Source: Mikania micrantha (Eukaryota; Streptophyta; Magnoliopsida; Asterales; Asteraceae). Taken from it: DNA of 64,000 nucleotides. Numbering within the stretch: position 1 is the first letter of the stretch; each line of letters opens with the position of its first letter. Positions 12,457 to 23,040 of the stretch are shown piece after piece. Location: assembly GCA_009363875.1 (NCBI GenBank), contig CM018690.1, forward strand, positions 6,064,788 to 6,128,787. The letters run 5' to 3'. The notes beneath the pieces are model-generated. The model saw nothing but the letters and a program-made list of their open reading frames with translations, searched no databases and was not told the origin of the DNA. A program made the translations under genes and the position numbers.

Positions 12457-12638
12457 TGATAGAGCTTAGAATTTGAATATAGAAACTAAAGAAGAAGAAG
12501 AAGTAATTCACGACTAAGCTGATTGTTTATTCCCTCTCAACAGTATTTAACAACCAACCACTATTACAACTGACTAACTAACTATTGATTATTTACAATT
12601 AAGCCCTTTAACTATCACTAAACATTATTAACGTAACA
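12457..12638 (-). repeat. 5' LTR of the short-LTR chromovirus
   Basis: 182 bp, TGATAGAGC to GTAACA on the plus strand. It is nearly identical to 7746-7936. Confidence 0.94.
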
Positions 12639-13036
12639 TACATGATATTTGTGAATTTTTTTTATCAAAACACTCGTCTGTACAAATAAAACAAAAAAAC
12701 AATACACTAATAACCACATGAATCTGCGAGAAACACCCAAACAACAAAACAGTCTAATCATTAGAAAAAGAGAGCACAAGAAGAAAGAGTAAATTACTAA
12801 CCTGAAGCGACAAGGAAGATAAAGGAAAGTTTCCGGAGAATATATATCGGAGAAGCAAGACGCTGACGTCAACGATTCACCGGATATACTCATATACCTT
12901 CATTCCTTTACCCAAAATGCTCATTTTCACCAGAGATACCTTCGTTTCTTTATTGATTGAATGTTTGGACAATAATTAAGGATGCGTAGGTAAGTATTGG
13001 CCATTTAGGGGAAATAGTGGTCAAACTAATGTACTA
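12639..13036. other. plain sequence between transposons; possible 5' gene fragment on the minus strand
   Basis: On the minus strand an ATG at about 12893 opens 31 codons (start MSISGESLTSASC) that run into CAG|GTTAGT, a good splice donor. A candidate acceptor TTTCTCGCAG follows near 12730. This could be the first exon of a host gene cut off by the retrotransposon insertion at 12638, but the peptide is not recognisable. The rest is AT-rich with no features. Confidence 0.2.
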
Positions 13037-13288
13037 GACTATCCACATCGGTTTCCCTACTGAAAACCCTTCCCTACTAAAATTTCCTGCCACGTCATCA
13101 TCCCACTGAAAACCTTAAACACCCACAATGGTCACCCTACTAAAAACTCTTCCCCACTATTCCACATCATCAACAATTAAAAATAAATAAAAAAAACATT
13201 ACTCTAATTTAAAATAATTCAATATTTTGCAAAAAAACACACATTACATTAAAAAAAACAAAAACATATTAAAAATCTACTAGTCGCC

Positions 13289-13439
13289 TTAGATGCTACG
13301 TACAACAATATCGGTGCGAACCCTTTCGATATGTTTGACCAAATCGTCTTTTAACGACTCGTGAATGCTTTTGTTTCGCAACGCCAAAATTTGGTTATCT
13401 CTGCGCGGGTCATCAATGTCAAAAGGAGATGGCGGTTCG
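13289..13439 (-). pseudogene. PIF/Harbinger transposase, C-terminal end (separated from the rest by 47 kb)
   Basis: Minus-strand frame from 13439 to the TAA at 13289-13291. It encodes a tail containing NQILALRNKSIHESL and DDLVKHIERV. The 5-bp GTTCG at 13435-13439 duplicates 60618-60622. Joining the two parts with one copy of the duplication gives 1275 bp, exactly 425 codons including the stop. That confirms they were one gene. Read alone, this piece would look like an unrelated short hypothetical protein. Confidence 0.85.
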
Positions 13440-14450
13440 TGTCACACCCCAACCGACGGCGGAATACGTCGGGGCGCGAAAGCTGTAACATTTTGAATTT
13501 ATGTAATTTCAGTATTTTAAATAAGAAGTTTTATTTAATTATATATCATTATTATTATTATTAATTTTATCATTTCATATGAAGCTTATAATGATATTAC
13601 AAATAATAACAATAAAATAAATAAAAATCTCAAGTCTTTAAGAATTATAAATGAAAGTTTTATAAATATATATGTTTACAACATTAAAATTAATGCCACT
13701 AATAATAATATTATTATCATTAAAATGTATAAATATTAAATTTATAAAAAAAATGTGTGGTGATTTTATAAAGTTATAAATTTTAATAAGAATTTTATAA
13801 AAGGTTTTAAGAAATTGTAGGGGTTATCATTGTCAAAACTGAAAAATAGAGAAAAGAAGGAGGGACCAATTTTGTCAAACCCTTAAACCACCCCTCTTCT
13901 TCACCCATTTTCTTCTTTGGATCGACCCACGACCCATCATGACTCACGTCGCGATTTCGGGAGTAAAACCAACAAATTTTTTGACTTTTTCAATCACCGA
14001 ACATCATGGAACTTAAATCGTACACCAATTTATCGGATTATAGTCAAAAATGATCGAAATCGTGGCCTACATTCTCGTAACCGATCGGGTATGCTAAAAT
14101 TTATATAAACGAGCATGGAAATCAAATTAAATTCACCCACATATACATCTAGACTCGATGAAGTTCTCTGTGAAGTCGAAACAGATCCAGAACCTTTCTA
14201 GATCGAGAAATCAAGCTCCAAAGTGTGGGTGTTCGTTCCTCTCGGCCGTATAAAAAAACCATCAAATCGAGATCGAAGGTTAGTGTATTATACATCCCTA
14301 GACTCGTTTTAAGATCATTAACAAAAGCCCTATGGTTAGGCGATCGATCTGGTTCAGATTCGATGGAATTTGGGGCAAAAAGAATTAGGGTTTCGTTTTA
14401 CGCGTTAAAGGGAATTGGGGGAACAAATGGATGTTATGTTAAAACGGGCG

Positions 14451-14510
14451 TGGATGAACCGGTTAGCCTCTTGACTTCCAATCAAGTGGTCACAGGTTCG
14501 AGCCCCATGG
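14451..14510 (+). other. tRNA-like module in solo LTR E (Gly-TCC-like anticodon arm)
   Basis: A-box-like GATGAACCGGTTAGCC is followed by a perfect 5-bp stem with a 7-nt loop, CTTGA-CTTCCAA-TCAAG, which would read anticodon TCC. Then comes a B-box GGTTCGAGCCCC. The T-stem and acceptor stem do not pair well, so this is a tRNA relic and not a gene. Confidence 0.6.
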
Positions 14511-14600
14511 TTGGCGGGTTTTTGGACTGTTAACATTTTTTTTATCTTTTTAATTACTTATAATTTTTAAAATCTGATTTCACCTAAATTTTTATAAACT

Positions 14601-15330
14601 TAAAAACTATTAATTTGATAAATATATATATATATATATATTATTCAGTTTATTTAATTATTAATTTCTTTAATTAGATACATAAAGAGTTATATTTAGT
14701 TTATTATCTCTTCATTTATTTATTTATTTCTTTGAAAAAAAATGTATTAGTGTTATTATTGATATTATAATTATTACTATCTTATTACTACTAGGATTAC
14801 TATAGTCATTATTATTATTAGTATAACTATTTTAATTAATATTAATATTATTATAAATTATTATCTTATTATAGTTAATATTATTATTAACTATTATTAC
14901 CATTATCAAAGGTATTAATATTATTGTTACTAATATTATTAATAGTATTAATGTTAATATGACCATTATTATCTTTATTTTTATGATTATAGTTATAACA
15001 AAATTATTATTATTATTATTATTATTATTACTGCTACTGCTACTGCTACTGCTACTGCTACTGCTACTGCTACTGCTACTGCTACTGCTACTACTACTAC
15101 TACTACTACTGCTCTGCTACTGCTCCTGCTGCTCCTGCTGCTCCTGCTGCTGCTGCTGCTACTAATATAAATATTATTATTACAAATATTATTTATATTA
15201 TTAATAAAGTATCATCATCATCATCATCATCATCATTATTATTATTATTCATAGCATTATTATCATTATTAATATGGTTATTATTATTAATATTGATAGT
15301 ATTAATAATAGTATTATTATTATGAAAATT
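14601..15330 (+). repeat. microsatellite block in LTR E
   Basis: A run of (TA)n near 14625-14640 is followed by long ATT/TTA triplet tracts. Pure CTG/ACTG-type triplet runs span 15029-15162, and (ATC)n lies at 15208-15238. The poly-leucine open frame over 14959-15165 is just this repeat. Confidence 0.92.
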
Positions 15331-16909
15331 TTTCAACATTTATAAATATTTTAAACTTTAAACAATAACACGACTTGTGAACAATTCTTATATTTCATAC
15401 TTGTGAATTTGTTTATAAACATATGGAACACAAATACATTATGGAAATTCCATGCAAAATTATAATTACCTTAGTTATGTGCGGTTGAATTATAGGTTAA
15501 ATTAGAAAGTGTTGGATACGGTTTGGACTACATATTTATCATTTATCTGCAACGAATAGCTCATCATACAAGGTGAGTCTTCATAGCCCCTTTTTATGCT
15601 TTTGTTATTTGGGGTGAAACATGTTATCAAATCTTTTAAACAATTTATGTGAAACAAGTTTATGACATTATATATGTTGAACTTTAGTTAACATTTAGCG
15701 TTGATCACCCCTAGTGACTATGATAGATCTATTGGCCGGCCATTCCACTGTGATTGATTTACCCTTCAGGGGAAGCCCGTAGTGATAGTTACTAGTTTAA
15801 GCATTGCGATGCTTACCATGGTCAAACATTATTCTGTTAACATTAGTTGATCTGCTTTATTTACTAATTCAATATTGTATGTTCATATTGCTTGGTTACA
15901 CATATAACTTATAACATTTATAAACAATTATTCAACTATTTTGGTGTGTGTGCTTAAACCTGTGAAGCTCACCAACTTTATAGTTGACCCTTTTTATTTA
16001 AACATGTTTCAGGTGGAAATGCTACATAGGCATGATATGAGACTGGATTTAGTTTTGTTATTATGTTTAGAATTTGATTGTTTTAGTATTTCATTTATGA
16101 TGTAATGGATGTTATTTGAATGTTAAGATTGAATTTATGATAATGAATGGTTTGAATTAATTTCAATAAACACTCTGTGCTTTTGAACAATCTACACTTC
16201 GTGTACGCTCCGATGATTCCGCCATTGGTTGGGGTGTTACAAAAACGACTATTCAAAAGCTCATGATCAACTATTAATGTTTCATAATCATCCAACCAAA
16301 TTACATTGTCTTAACTTCCCGAGTAAACAATCCAAACAAACAAAGTCAAACATTCAAAGATAAAGTTCCAACTATTTAATAAAGCTCTAAAGTCCAAAGC
16401 AATCTTATGTGTTCATCCCAAAAGCTCACTAAGTTGCACCTGAAACATGAATAAAGTTTGAAAGGTCAACTACAAAAGTAGTTGGTGAGAATCATAAAGT
16501 TCACTCGATAAATAGTTTAATAGTTCAAAGTTTAATCATGTATCATAAACATATCAATAGATAAGGCTTAATGTGGAAACATACATTAAACTATTGCAGA
16601 TCTGTAACATCACTGTACTTCAGGTCGTCCGTACGTCTGTACGATTGTACTGTTACGACCTGATATAATAATTATTAATGAAAATGAATTATTGGATGCA
16701 TTATTTAATGATTATCATTGTTACTGGTATACATGCTTAGAACATATTATTATACGCGTAAACCATGGGAAGTTTAGTTGTAACTCAACTAAACAGAACC
16801 AGGGAGTTTATCGCAGATGCTTACACCGATTATGGATCATTGGTTGAAATGGAAAGGAATGTAGAGTTGGTTATGTTTTGGGTGCTAAACATAGTCAAGG
16901 ACACATGGT

Positions 16910-17003
16910 CATGGTTTATCGAAATAGCGGTGGGACGGTGTAGGGGAGGTTGCGATCTACCTTTGCATATGCCCTATACATTTGCATATTTCGGTCTATC
17001 ATG
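16910..17003 (+). other. structured hairpin module, copy in the 5' LTR of C
   Basis: Arms ATCGAAATA (5') and TATTTCGGT (3') pair, with a further CATG/CATG outside. The core has GTGGGACGGTG, GGTTGCGATCTACC and GCATATGCCCTATA, followed by GTCAGTG. It lies upstream of the TATA box. Confidence 0.65.
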
Positions 17004-17641
17004 GATGTGTCAGTGACTTGGTTTAGTGAGTTTTGGATTGGGAAATATAATATTCAAGCTAATAAAATAATGAAAGCATTATTGTGTATCTGTACGCGAT
17101 GGTGAGGTTACGAATACAATTTAAACACGAATATTAATACGGAAATATTAACTTAATAAATGTATTCGCGTGGGTGACGATTCACAAGAATATAATTATT
17201 AAGAATAATATTTTCAAACGATATTCCATAAATAGGAAATCGAATCGAAATACGATACGAGCGTTGGATTCGCAAAGGTGACGATCTTTACGAATACGTA
17301 CGCAAGTAACGCGTTTCGACGAGATAACAAAATGATATCAAACGATATTAAATTAATAAATGAAAACTTAAAACGTTTATTAGGAATCACAACCTAGATT
17401 AAATCCGAATGAATTGATTATTTAAATAAATAATTTAAGGACGATGAAACGGAACTATTTTACTAAACCATTTTATTTGAAATCGTATTATGAGAAAATA
17501 TTAACTAAAATCATGTTATTGAAATGAAATGTATTTGTTTTAAATGGTTGTTGTTTAAATATAAAATACGAGAAAAACCGAGCAATTATTTTCGTTAATC
17601 GTAATAAAAACGAGACCGAGCACGCGGGGGACAATACGCGA

Positions 17642-17648
17642 TATAAGG
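17642..17648 (+). promoter_or_regulatory. putative TATA box of LTR C
   Basis: CGCGATATAAGGAGAAGG is followed by a CT-rich pyrimidine patch within 50 bp. The same block (CGTTATAAGGA) occurs in LTR B. In C's 3' LTR the box reads TACAAGG (38151-38157) and is probably weakened. Confidence 0.55.
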
Positions 17649-18039
17649 AGAAGGTTCTCTTCTTCTTCCTCATTCACCAACACATCTCTCTCTCTCTCTC
17701 TAAAACACACACCACTCATCTCTCTACCTTCTCTCTAGCCTACCGTCTTCATTTCTAATCGGATTCGTGAGATCTTGGCGTCCACGCGACCGGGTGATCG
17801 AGGGGAACAAGAATACACGAAGAAATCTCACGTTCGGTGGACACTTTGAGGTAAATCTAAGACTTTATTCATGGTTTTGTTGTAAACCTCGAATTCTATA
17901 ATTTGTTGATGCTTAACCCGAAGTAAAACTTAGGATTATTAAAATAAAGTTGTATTAATCATGTGAAGACCCTAGAAACGACCGTGTAGCAGAAAAGATG
18001 CAAGGAGGATGATGGTCGGCGGTGGTTCGCGGCCCAGAT

Positions 18040-18790
18040 GGATGGCCGAATCTTCTGGGTTCACGTACAGCAGGAGCCGGACCCTTCTCTAGTCAAACGA
18101 ACCTTCATTGGGCGGGAAAAGTTATCAGGTGGCCGAACCTCCCATGGAAGGGACGAACCCTGTTTCATGAGTCTCTAAATACCACCGAACCTATTTGTTG
18201 TGGCCGAACCCTCCACTAGACACGAACCTGTGGAAGGCAGCGAACCCATAAGGGCGAACCTGTTTTCTGTTGTTCGAAACTGCCATAGCCGAACCTTCTA
18301 TAGTTGCATGGGAGCGGCGAACCTGCATGGGTGGGGACCGGGGTGGCCGAACCTTGGCTTTGGGCGAACCTTCCCTTATTCGAACTACATGGCGAACCTA
18401 TGTGGGAATTATCCGAACTTTTACCGTGACCCAAAACCCTAAACTAACGAACCCTCTTTAGATGAGGCGAACCTACTCCCAACTTCAAGGGCCGAACCCT
18501 ACTAACCTTAGGGACGAACCTGTGCGGGCCAGAAGCATATAATCGCCGAACCTACCCTCTGAATGGCGAACCTTATAGGGCTGTACTACCCTCGCCAGCG
18601 AACCTATAAGCGCCGGATCACAAGTCTTGGCCGAACCCTAGGTTAATTAAACTGTAATGGCAGCGAACCCTAAACGAGCCATGGGTCAAGGTATTGGTCG
18701 GACTAAGCGCTGGACGAACTCAAGGTTTTGCCAAGCTCATTGGGCCACGAACCTGGGTTTAGGGCCGGACCTAGGGAGTTCGAACGAAGA
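18040..18790 (+). repeat. CGAACC heptamer array in LTR C
   Basis: More than 20 exact copies of CGAACC, mostly GCCGAACCT or GGCGAACCT, are spaced about 20-35 bp apart by otherwise unrelated spacers. It lies downstream of the TATA box, so it is probably transcribed. A second copy lies at 55740-56490 in the 3' LTR. Small open frames here are not genes. Confidence 0.85.
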
Positions 18791-19676
18791 TCACAAAGTA
18801 AAGTTTAAAGTTAAACTAACGGAAACGTGATGTAACATCACTGTACTTTAGGTTGTCCGTACATCCGTACGATTGTACTATTACGACCTAAGATTTATTA
18901 TTATTAATGATAATGGATTATTTATTGATATTATTGATTATTATCACTGTTACTGGTATACATGATTATAACACATATTATACGCGTAAACCATGGGAAG
19001 TTTAGTTGTAACCCAACTAAACAGAACCAGAGAGTTCATAACAGTAATATTATTGAAAATGATGATTGATGGTTCGGAATAAAAATGAATATGGGGTTTG
19101 GTTTGGGAATTTTAATATTAAAATTTATAAAATAATGGAACTGATTACGCGATGGTGAGGTTACGAACGTTATCTAAACACGAATATTAATTCAGGAATA
19201 TTAACTTAATAAATGTATTCGCGTGAGTGACGATTCACACGAATATAATTATTAGGAATAATATTCTGAAACGATATTCAATAAATCGTAAATCGAATCG
19301 AAATACGATACGAGCGACGAATTCGCAAAGGTGACGATCTTTACGAATACGTACGCGAGTGACGCGTTTCGACGAAATAATTAAATAATATCAAACGATA
19401 TTAAAATTAATAAATGAAAACTGAAAACGTTTATTAGGAATCACAACCTAGAGTAAAACCGAGTAAATCAGTTATTTAAAATAATTAATTTAGTAAAAAT
19501 AAAACGAAATCGTTTTACAAAATAAAATTATTTAAATCATTTTAATTAATGAAATCCAATTATTTAAACATTTTATGTTTAAATATGTTTTCGTTAAAAA
19601 AAACCGAGCATAACCGATCATTTATTATATTTTATCGCGATAAAAACGAGACCGGTCACGGGGCAATAATACGCGT

Positions 19677-19683
19677 TATAAGG
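19677..19683 (+). promoter_or_regulatory. putative TATA box of LTR B
   Basis: ACGCGTTATAAGG is followed directly by the perfect hairpin GAAGAAGAT-CACC-ATCTTCTTC and a CT-rich patch. The 3' LTR carries the same block at 28484-28490. It is conserved with LTR C (17642), which supports its role as core promoter. Confidence 0.6.
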
Positions 19684-20079
19684 AAGAAGATCACCATCTT
19701 CTTCCTCATTTTTCCATCTCCACTTCTCTCTCTAAAATCAATTTCCGGCCACACTTTCTCTCTCTACCTTCTCTTTACCATAACTCACTCAAAACTCAAC
19801 CAAATCACCTCATTCTTGCGCCAAATCGAAGATCTCGACCACCTATACACGAAAGTACAAAGGATCGGTCCTATCTTCACCTCAAGCTCTCGAAATCTTA
19901 GTGAGAAGGTTCGTTTTTTTAGGGTTTTCTACAACCCGACAAAAACCGAGCTTTAACCGGTTCAAAACATCACTTTTTCGACCCATACACCTTCTAAATG
20001 AGTTTACTCATCTAAACCCACTCAAAACGACTATATATACGACTATACCTCGAAATCATCTTCTCCCATGACTGAAAAC

Positions 20080-20450
20080 CCGTTCGGGCGAATGGCCCAT
20101 GAGTATGAGCCATTCGGCGAATGAGTCGGGAGAATGAGTGGAGTATGAGTCGGGAGAATGAGTGGAGTATGAGTCGGGAGAATGAGGGGAGTATGAATAC
20201 TCATTCGGGAGACTCATTCGGCGAATGACTCATTCGGGACTCATTCGGGAGACTCATTCGGAGGACTCATTCGGGAGACTCATTCGGCGAATGACTCATT
20301 CGGGACTCATTCGGGAGACTCATTCGGCGAATGACTCATTCGGGACTCATTCGGGAGACTCATTCGGAGAATGACTCATTCGGGACTCATTCGGGAGAAT
20401 GACTCATTCGGGTGAAAACTCATTAGCATGAGCCATTCTTATGAAAATCA
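20080..20450 (+). repeat. self-complementary repeat array in the 5' LTR of B
   Basis: About 90 bp of GAATGAGT-type repeats (GAGTCGGGAGAATGAGTGGA) is followed by over 200 bp of the complementary ACTCATTC-type repeats (ACTCATTCGGGAGACTCATT). The halves can pair into a long hairpin. The 5' LTR has about one more 40-bp unit than the 3' LTR (28887-29215). It lies between the TATA box and the splice-donor-like site, so it is probably transcribed. Confidence 0.88.
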
Positions 20451-20628
20451 CAAGAATGAGTCATTTTCACTACACCAACTCAATTAACAACTTAGATTTC
20501 AAAAAGAACAATCAAATAAGAGATCATAACTTTAGATAACATTTAATCAAACACAGGACTGTGAATACAACATCAGTACGACAACGGTGAGCGCGCATAA
20601 TACGAAACACAGATACTAAGGACTTCAG

Positions 20629-21404
20629 GTGAGTTCTCATAACCTCCCTTTTCTTTAAACTGTTTTGTTTTAAAACTCGGAGGTGAAGCATGTATACCAA
20701 ATTCAAATATTATTTTGATAACTCAAGGTTAATACCTGTTTATCAATATGATACTCACAATATTGAATTATCATTAATTATGGATTATCACTGATTAATA
20801 TTTTATAACCGTGTAAACATTGTTATTGACTTTGGTCAATAACAAAGATTACATGTATTGTCACAAACTCCGAGAGTCATCGCTCTTAACTCCGGTTAAT
20901 TGCTTTGACATCATGTATTGTCACATGGATTGTTTCCACTCTGTGAAGCATTGCCTTTGACTTCGGTTAAATGCTTCGACTTCATGTATTGTCACGTGGT
21001 TAGCGACCACTCCATGAATCATGTATTTAACTTATGTTATTTACATAATGATCATGTATAGTCACGAACATTATTTGAGAATATAATTGATGAGATTGGT
21101 TGATTAGTTTGTGGATTGATTATCTATGTTTGACTATGATTATTTGTGATTGATTATGACTGATTGGTTATGTGATAATGTGATTGTGTATGTGTTTGAT
21201 TGTTGAGTTTGGAGATTGATTGGATTATCTCATACAGGTAATATTGTGGATTTTCCCAGAAAATCATAAGCATTTATACTCATTTTATCTAAACTTTTTA
21301 TAAAACCATTTTTTTAAACTTAAACTTTTAAATTCATTGTATAAAACTTATGATTACTCACCAACTACTTTGTAGTTGACACTTGATTTTCTTACATGTT
21401 TCAG
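20629..21404 (+). other. putative intron inside the 5' LTR of B
   Basis: TTCAG|GTGAGTTCTC to ACATGTTTCAG|GTG, 776 bp. The donor and acceptor contexts recur at equivalent places in E (15573-16012), C (31029-31693, 57094-57773), D LTR3 (54671-55166), F (58414 leftward to 16440) and B's 3' LTR (donor 29395). Splicing is inferred only. Confidence 0.45.
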
Positions 21405-21699
21405 GTGATGGAGACAAGTAGGATGAAGAGGATGATCTCTTCTATTTTGGACATCATCATATAGGGTCTTGGACTTAGCTAAAGTTAACTAAAATTCTAG
21501 CGATTAGAGTTTAGTTAGTTAGCTAATTCTTTTGTGTAATTGATGTAACTAATTCATGATGAACATGATTTTTGTGTAATTATTCTGGTTGATTGATTGA
21601 TATATGATGATTGAATTTAGATGCCCACGAGCTTTTGAACAATCTACACATCCCTCGTGGCATCCCGACGTTTCCGCCATCGGTCGGGGTGTTACAGAT

Positions 21700-21717
21700 T
21701 GGTATCAGAGCCTGGGT
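21700..21717 (+). other. primer-binding site of B (initiator tRNA-Met)
   Basis: TGGTATCAGAGCCTGGGT, three bases after the 5' LTR end at 21696. Confidence 0.94.
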
Positions 21718-21934
21718 TATAGGGAATTAGGTTACTAGAAATGGTTGACCTAGTCTATAACCGTAGGATACCCTAGTATGAAGAAATTCATACACTAGTT
21801 AGTATATTCAGGATTTCATGCTTATGTGTTTATTACATGTTAACTGAACTTCTGTTATACATCTGATTATATATGCTGATAACTAATTAATTGCTTACTT
21901 GTGCCCTAATGATTCGATAAGGACATGCACGTGG

Positions 21935-22020
21935 TGTATCGTAAAGGTGGTGGGACGGTGGTTTGGGCGGTTGCGACTGACCCTTATCATATGCCCTATA
22001 TATATACCATTTACGGTACA
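21935..22020 (+). other. structured hairpin module, leader of B, copy a
   Basis: Arms TGTATCGTAAAGGT and ACCATTTACGGTACA pair over 14 positions (one G-T, one bulged A). The core has GTGGGACGGTG, GGTTGCGACTGACC and CATATGCCCTATA. Confidence 0.75.
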
Positions 22021-22702
22021 TTAGGTGGATGTCAGTATTGAAGAATGTGGGAACTACCCGTTTGGGAAATTATTTGCTTAGGAAAATTAATTACTAGGAA
22101 TTGTTGAGAGGATATGATTGTGGACTGTTGATGATATGTTTGTTGGATTGATTGGGATTGACTCATGGATGATCATATTTGATAAACACTTATAAATTCA
22201 CTTATGAAACACACGAATTGGACACGTATGGTGCATAGGATTAACGAACGATATGAGCGTTTAGTGATGGAATGTAGACTTGGGTGATGATATGGACACT
22301 TGGTGATAATATAAACGCATAGTGATGATACTAACACTTAGTGATAGTATGGACACTTGATGAGAATAAACTATAGGGAGGATATGAACACTTAGTGACA
22401 ATAAGAGCACTTTGTGATGATATGAACCCTCAATGATGATTATTGATATTGGGATTGACATGGATTTTAGTAAACTTAGACAATTAGGGGAACCTTAATG
22501 TCAGGTGAACTTAGACATTAGGTGAACTTAGAAATAGGTAAACCTACATGTCAGGTGAACTTAGACATTAGGCGAACCTAATTGCCCAAGGGAACTAGAG
22601 ACCCCTTCACTCAAAATTATCCTACCTAGGATAAGGTTTGTGAAGTGAGATTATGGTAAGATACATGACACACCCTAACTTCTAGCAAGGGCATAATCGT
22701 GG

Positions 22703-22786
22703 TGCAATGGAACGGTGATGGGACGGTGTAGGGGAGATTGCGATCTACCTCTGCATATGCCCTATATATAAGCTTGTTGCATTGCA
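22703..22786 (+). other. structured hairpin module, leader of B, copy b
   Basis: Arms TGCAATGGAAC and GTTGCATTGCA pair at 10 of 11 positions (one G-G). The core has GGGACGGTGTAGGGG, ATTGCGATCTACC and GCATATGCCCTATA. Confidence 0.72.
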
Positions 22787-23040
22787 TTGGGAGGTTGTCA
22801 GTGCTAGTATAGGGTGAGAAATGTATAGGACTTAGGAATAGTTAGCTAACACTAGTTATGGCCAACTAGGACACTTAGAATAATATTAGGAAATTTATAA
22901 ACCTTATGAGTTTAATGACAGATAGGAGACAAATATAATTCCTATATGAAATCCTAACCGCTTAAATGAACTCATTTGATCATTGTTTGTATAACTTACG
23001 TTGTAAACGGTAGTAACATGTTTCTAATTCCTTCAGAAAC

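Larger units (their letters stand above)
7746..12638 (-). mobile_element. complete short-LTR chromovirus (Ty3/gypsy, probably Reina-like), coding region broken
   Basis: Bounded by LTRs at 7746-7936 and 12457-12638 and by a perfect 5-bp target duplication TACAT (7741-7745 and 12639-12643). The primer-binding site TGGTATCAGAGC reads on the minus strand at 12444-12455. A purine-rich tract (AGGAAGGGTG on the minus strand, about 7941-7950) precedes the 3' LTR. Very short LTRs plus a C-terminal chromodomain suggest the Reina clade; that clade name is an inference. The LTRs differ by one substitution and a 9-bp GAA-type length change. Confidence 0.95.
13484..16241 (+). mobile_element. solo LTR E (Tekay-like), plus strand, inserted in F
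   Basis: It starts TGTAACATTTTG at 13484 and ends GGTTGGGGTGTTACA at 16241 (2758 bp). The flanks are AAAGC (13479-13483) and AAAAC (16242-16246), a target duplication with one difference. A TATA-like TATATAA lies near 14103. The 3' third shows the Tekay pattern: AG|GTGAGT (15573), 'caccaactttatagttgac', CATGTTTCAG|GT (16012), GCTTTTGAACAATCTACAC and the GGGGTGTTACA end. No internal domain follows, so it is a solo LTR. Confidence 0.78.
16603..18830 (+). repeat. 5' LTR of C, first part
   Basis: Runs from the LTR start to the CGTGA duplication (18826-18830) where B inserted. It contains the start hairpin (16620-16663), one copy of the structured hairpin module (16910-17003), the TATA box (17642) and the CGAACC array (18040-18790). 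The LTR resumes at 30468. Confidence 0.93.
18831..21696 (+). repeat. 5' LTR of B
   Basis: TGTAACATCACTG to GGTCGGGGTGTTACA. Landmarks: start hairpin 18848-18891; second hairpin 19000-19022 (GTTTAGTTG with CAACTAAAC); TATA box 19677; inverted repeat array 20080-20450; putative intron 20629-21404. Unlike LTR C it lacks the structured hairpin module and the CGAACC array. Confidence 0.96.
21697..23040 (+). other. leader of B with two structured hairpin modules
   Basis: A 1.34-kb non-coding leader. Hairpin modules lie at 21935-22020 and 22703-22786. Degenerate repeats of the type AGTGATGATATGGACACTT occupy about 22261-22450, and GGTGAACTTAGACATTA repeats about 22480-22580. TTCCTTCAG just before AAACATG (gag start) could act as a splice acceptor, but the same position in C reads CCTCTG. 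Confidence 0.8.

Noticed and set aside
14451..14510. A tRNA-Gly gene
   Set aside because: The anticodon arm and B-box are good, but no acceptor stem forms and the T-stem is poor. It is kept only as a tRNA-like module.
14959..15165. Poly-leucine open reading frame
   Set aside because: It is a translation of ATT/CTG triplet microsatellites in LTR E.
13440..16241. A 2.8-kb DNA transposon with ~35-bp terminal inverted repeats (TGTCACACCCC... / ...GGGGTGTTACA)
   Set aside because: The flanks GTTCG and AAAAC do not match. Instead 13440-13483 is the 3' end of minus-strand LTR F (it shares GTTCG with 60618-60622), and E starts at 13484 with its own near-match duplication AAAGC/AAAAC. The inverted likeness arises because two Tekay LTR ends face each other.
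18022..18461. Several overlapping open frames in both strands (repeated at 55723-56162)
   Set aside because: They fall in the CGAACC array of LTR C, have no protein features, and differ between LTR copies.
20080..20450. CRISPR-like repeat array
   Set aside because: The repeats are contiguous, degenerate and self-complementary in a plant LTR. There are no unique spacers of fixed length and no cas genes.
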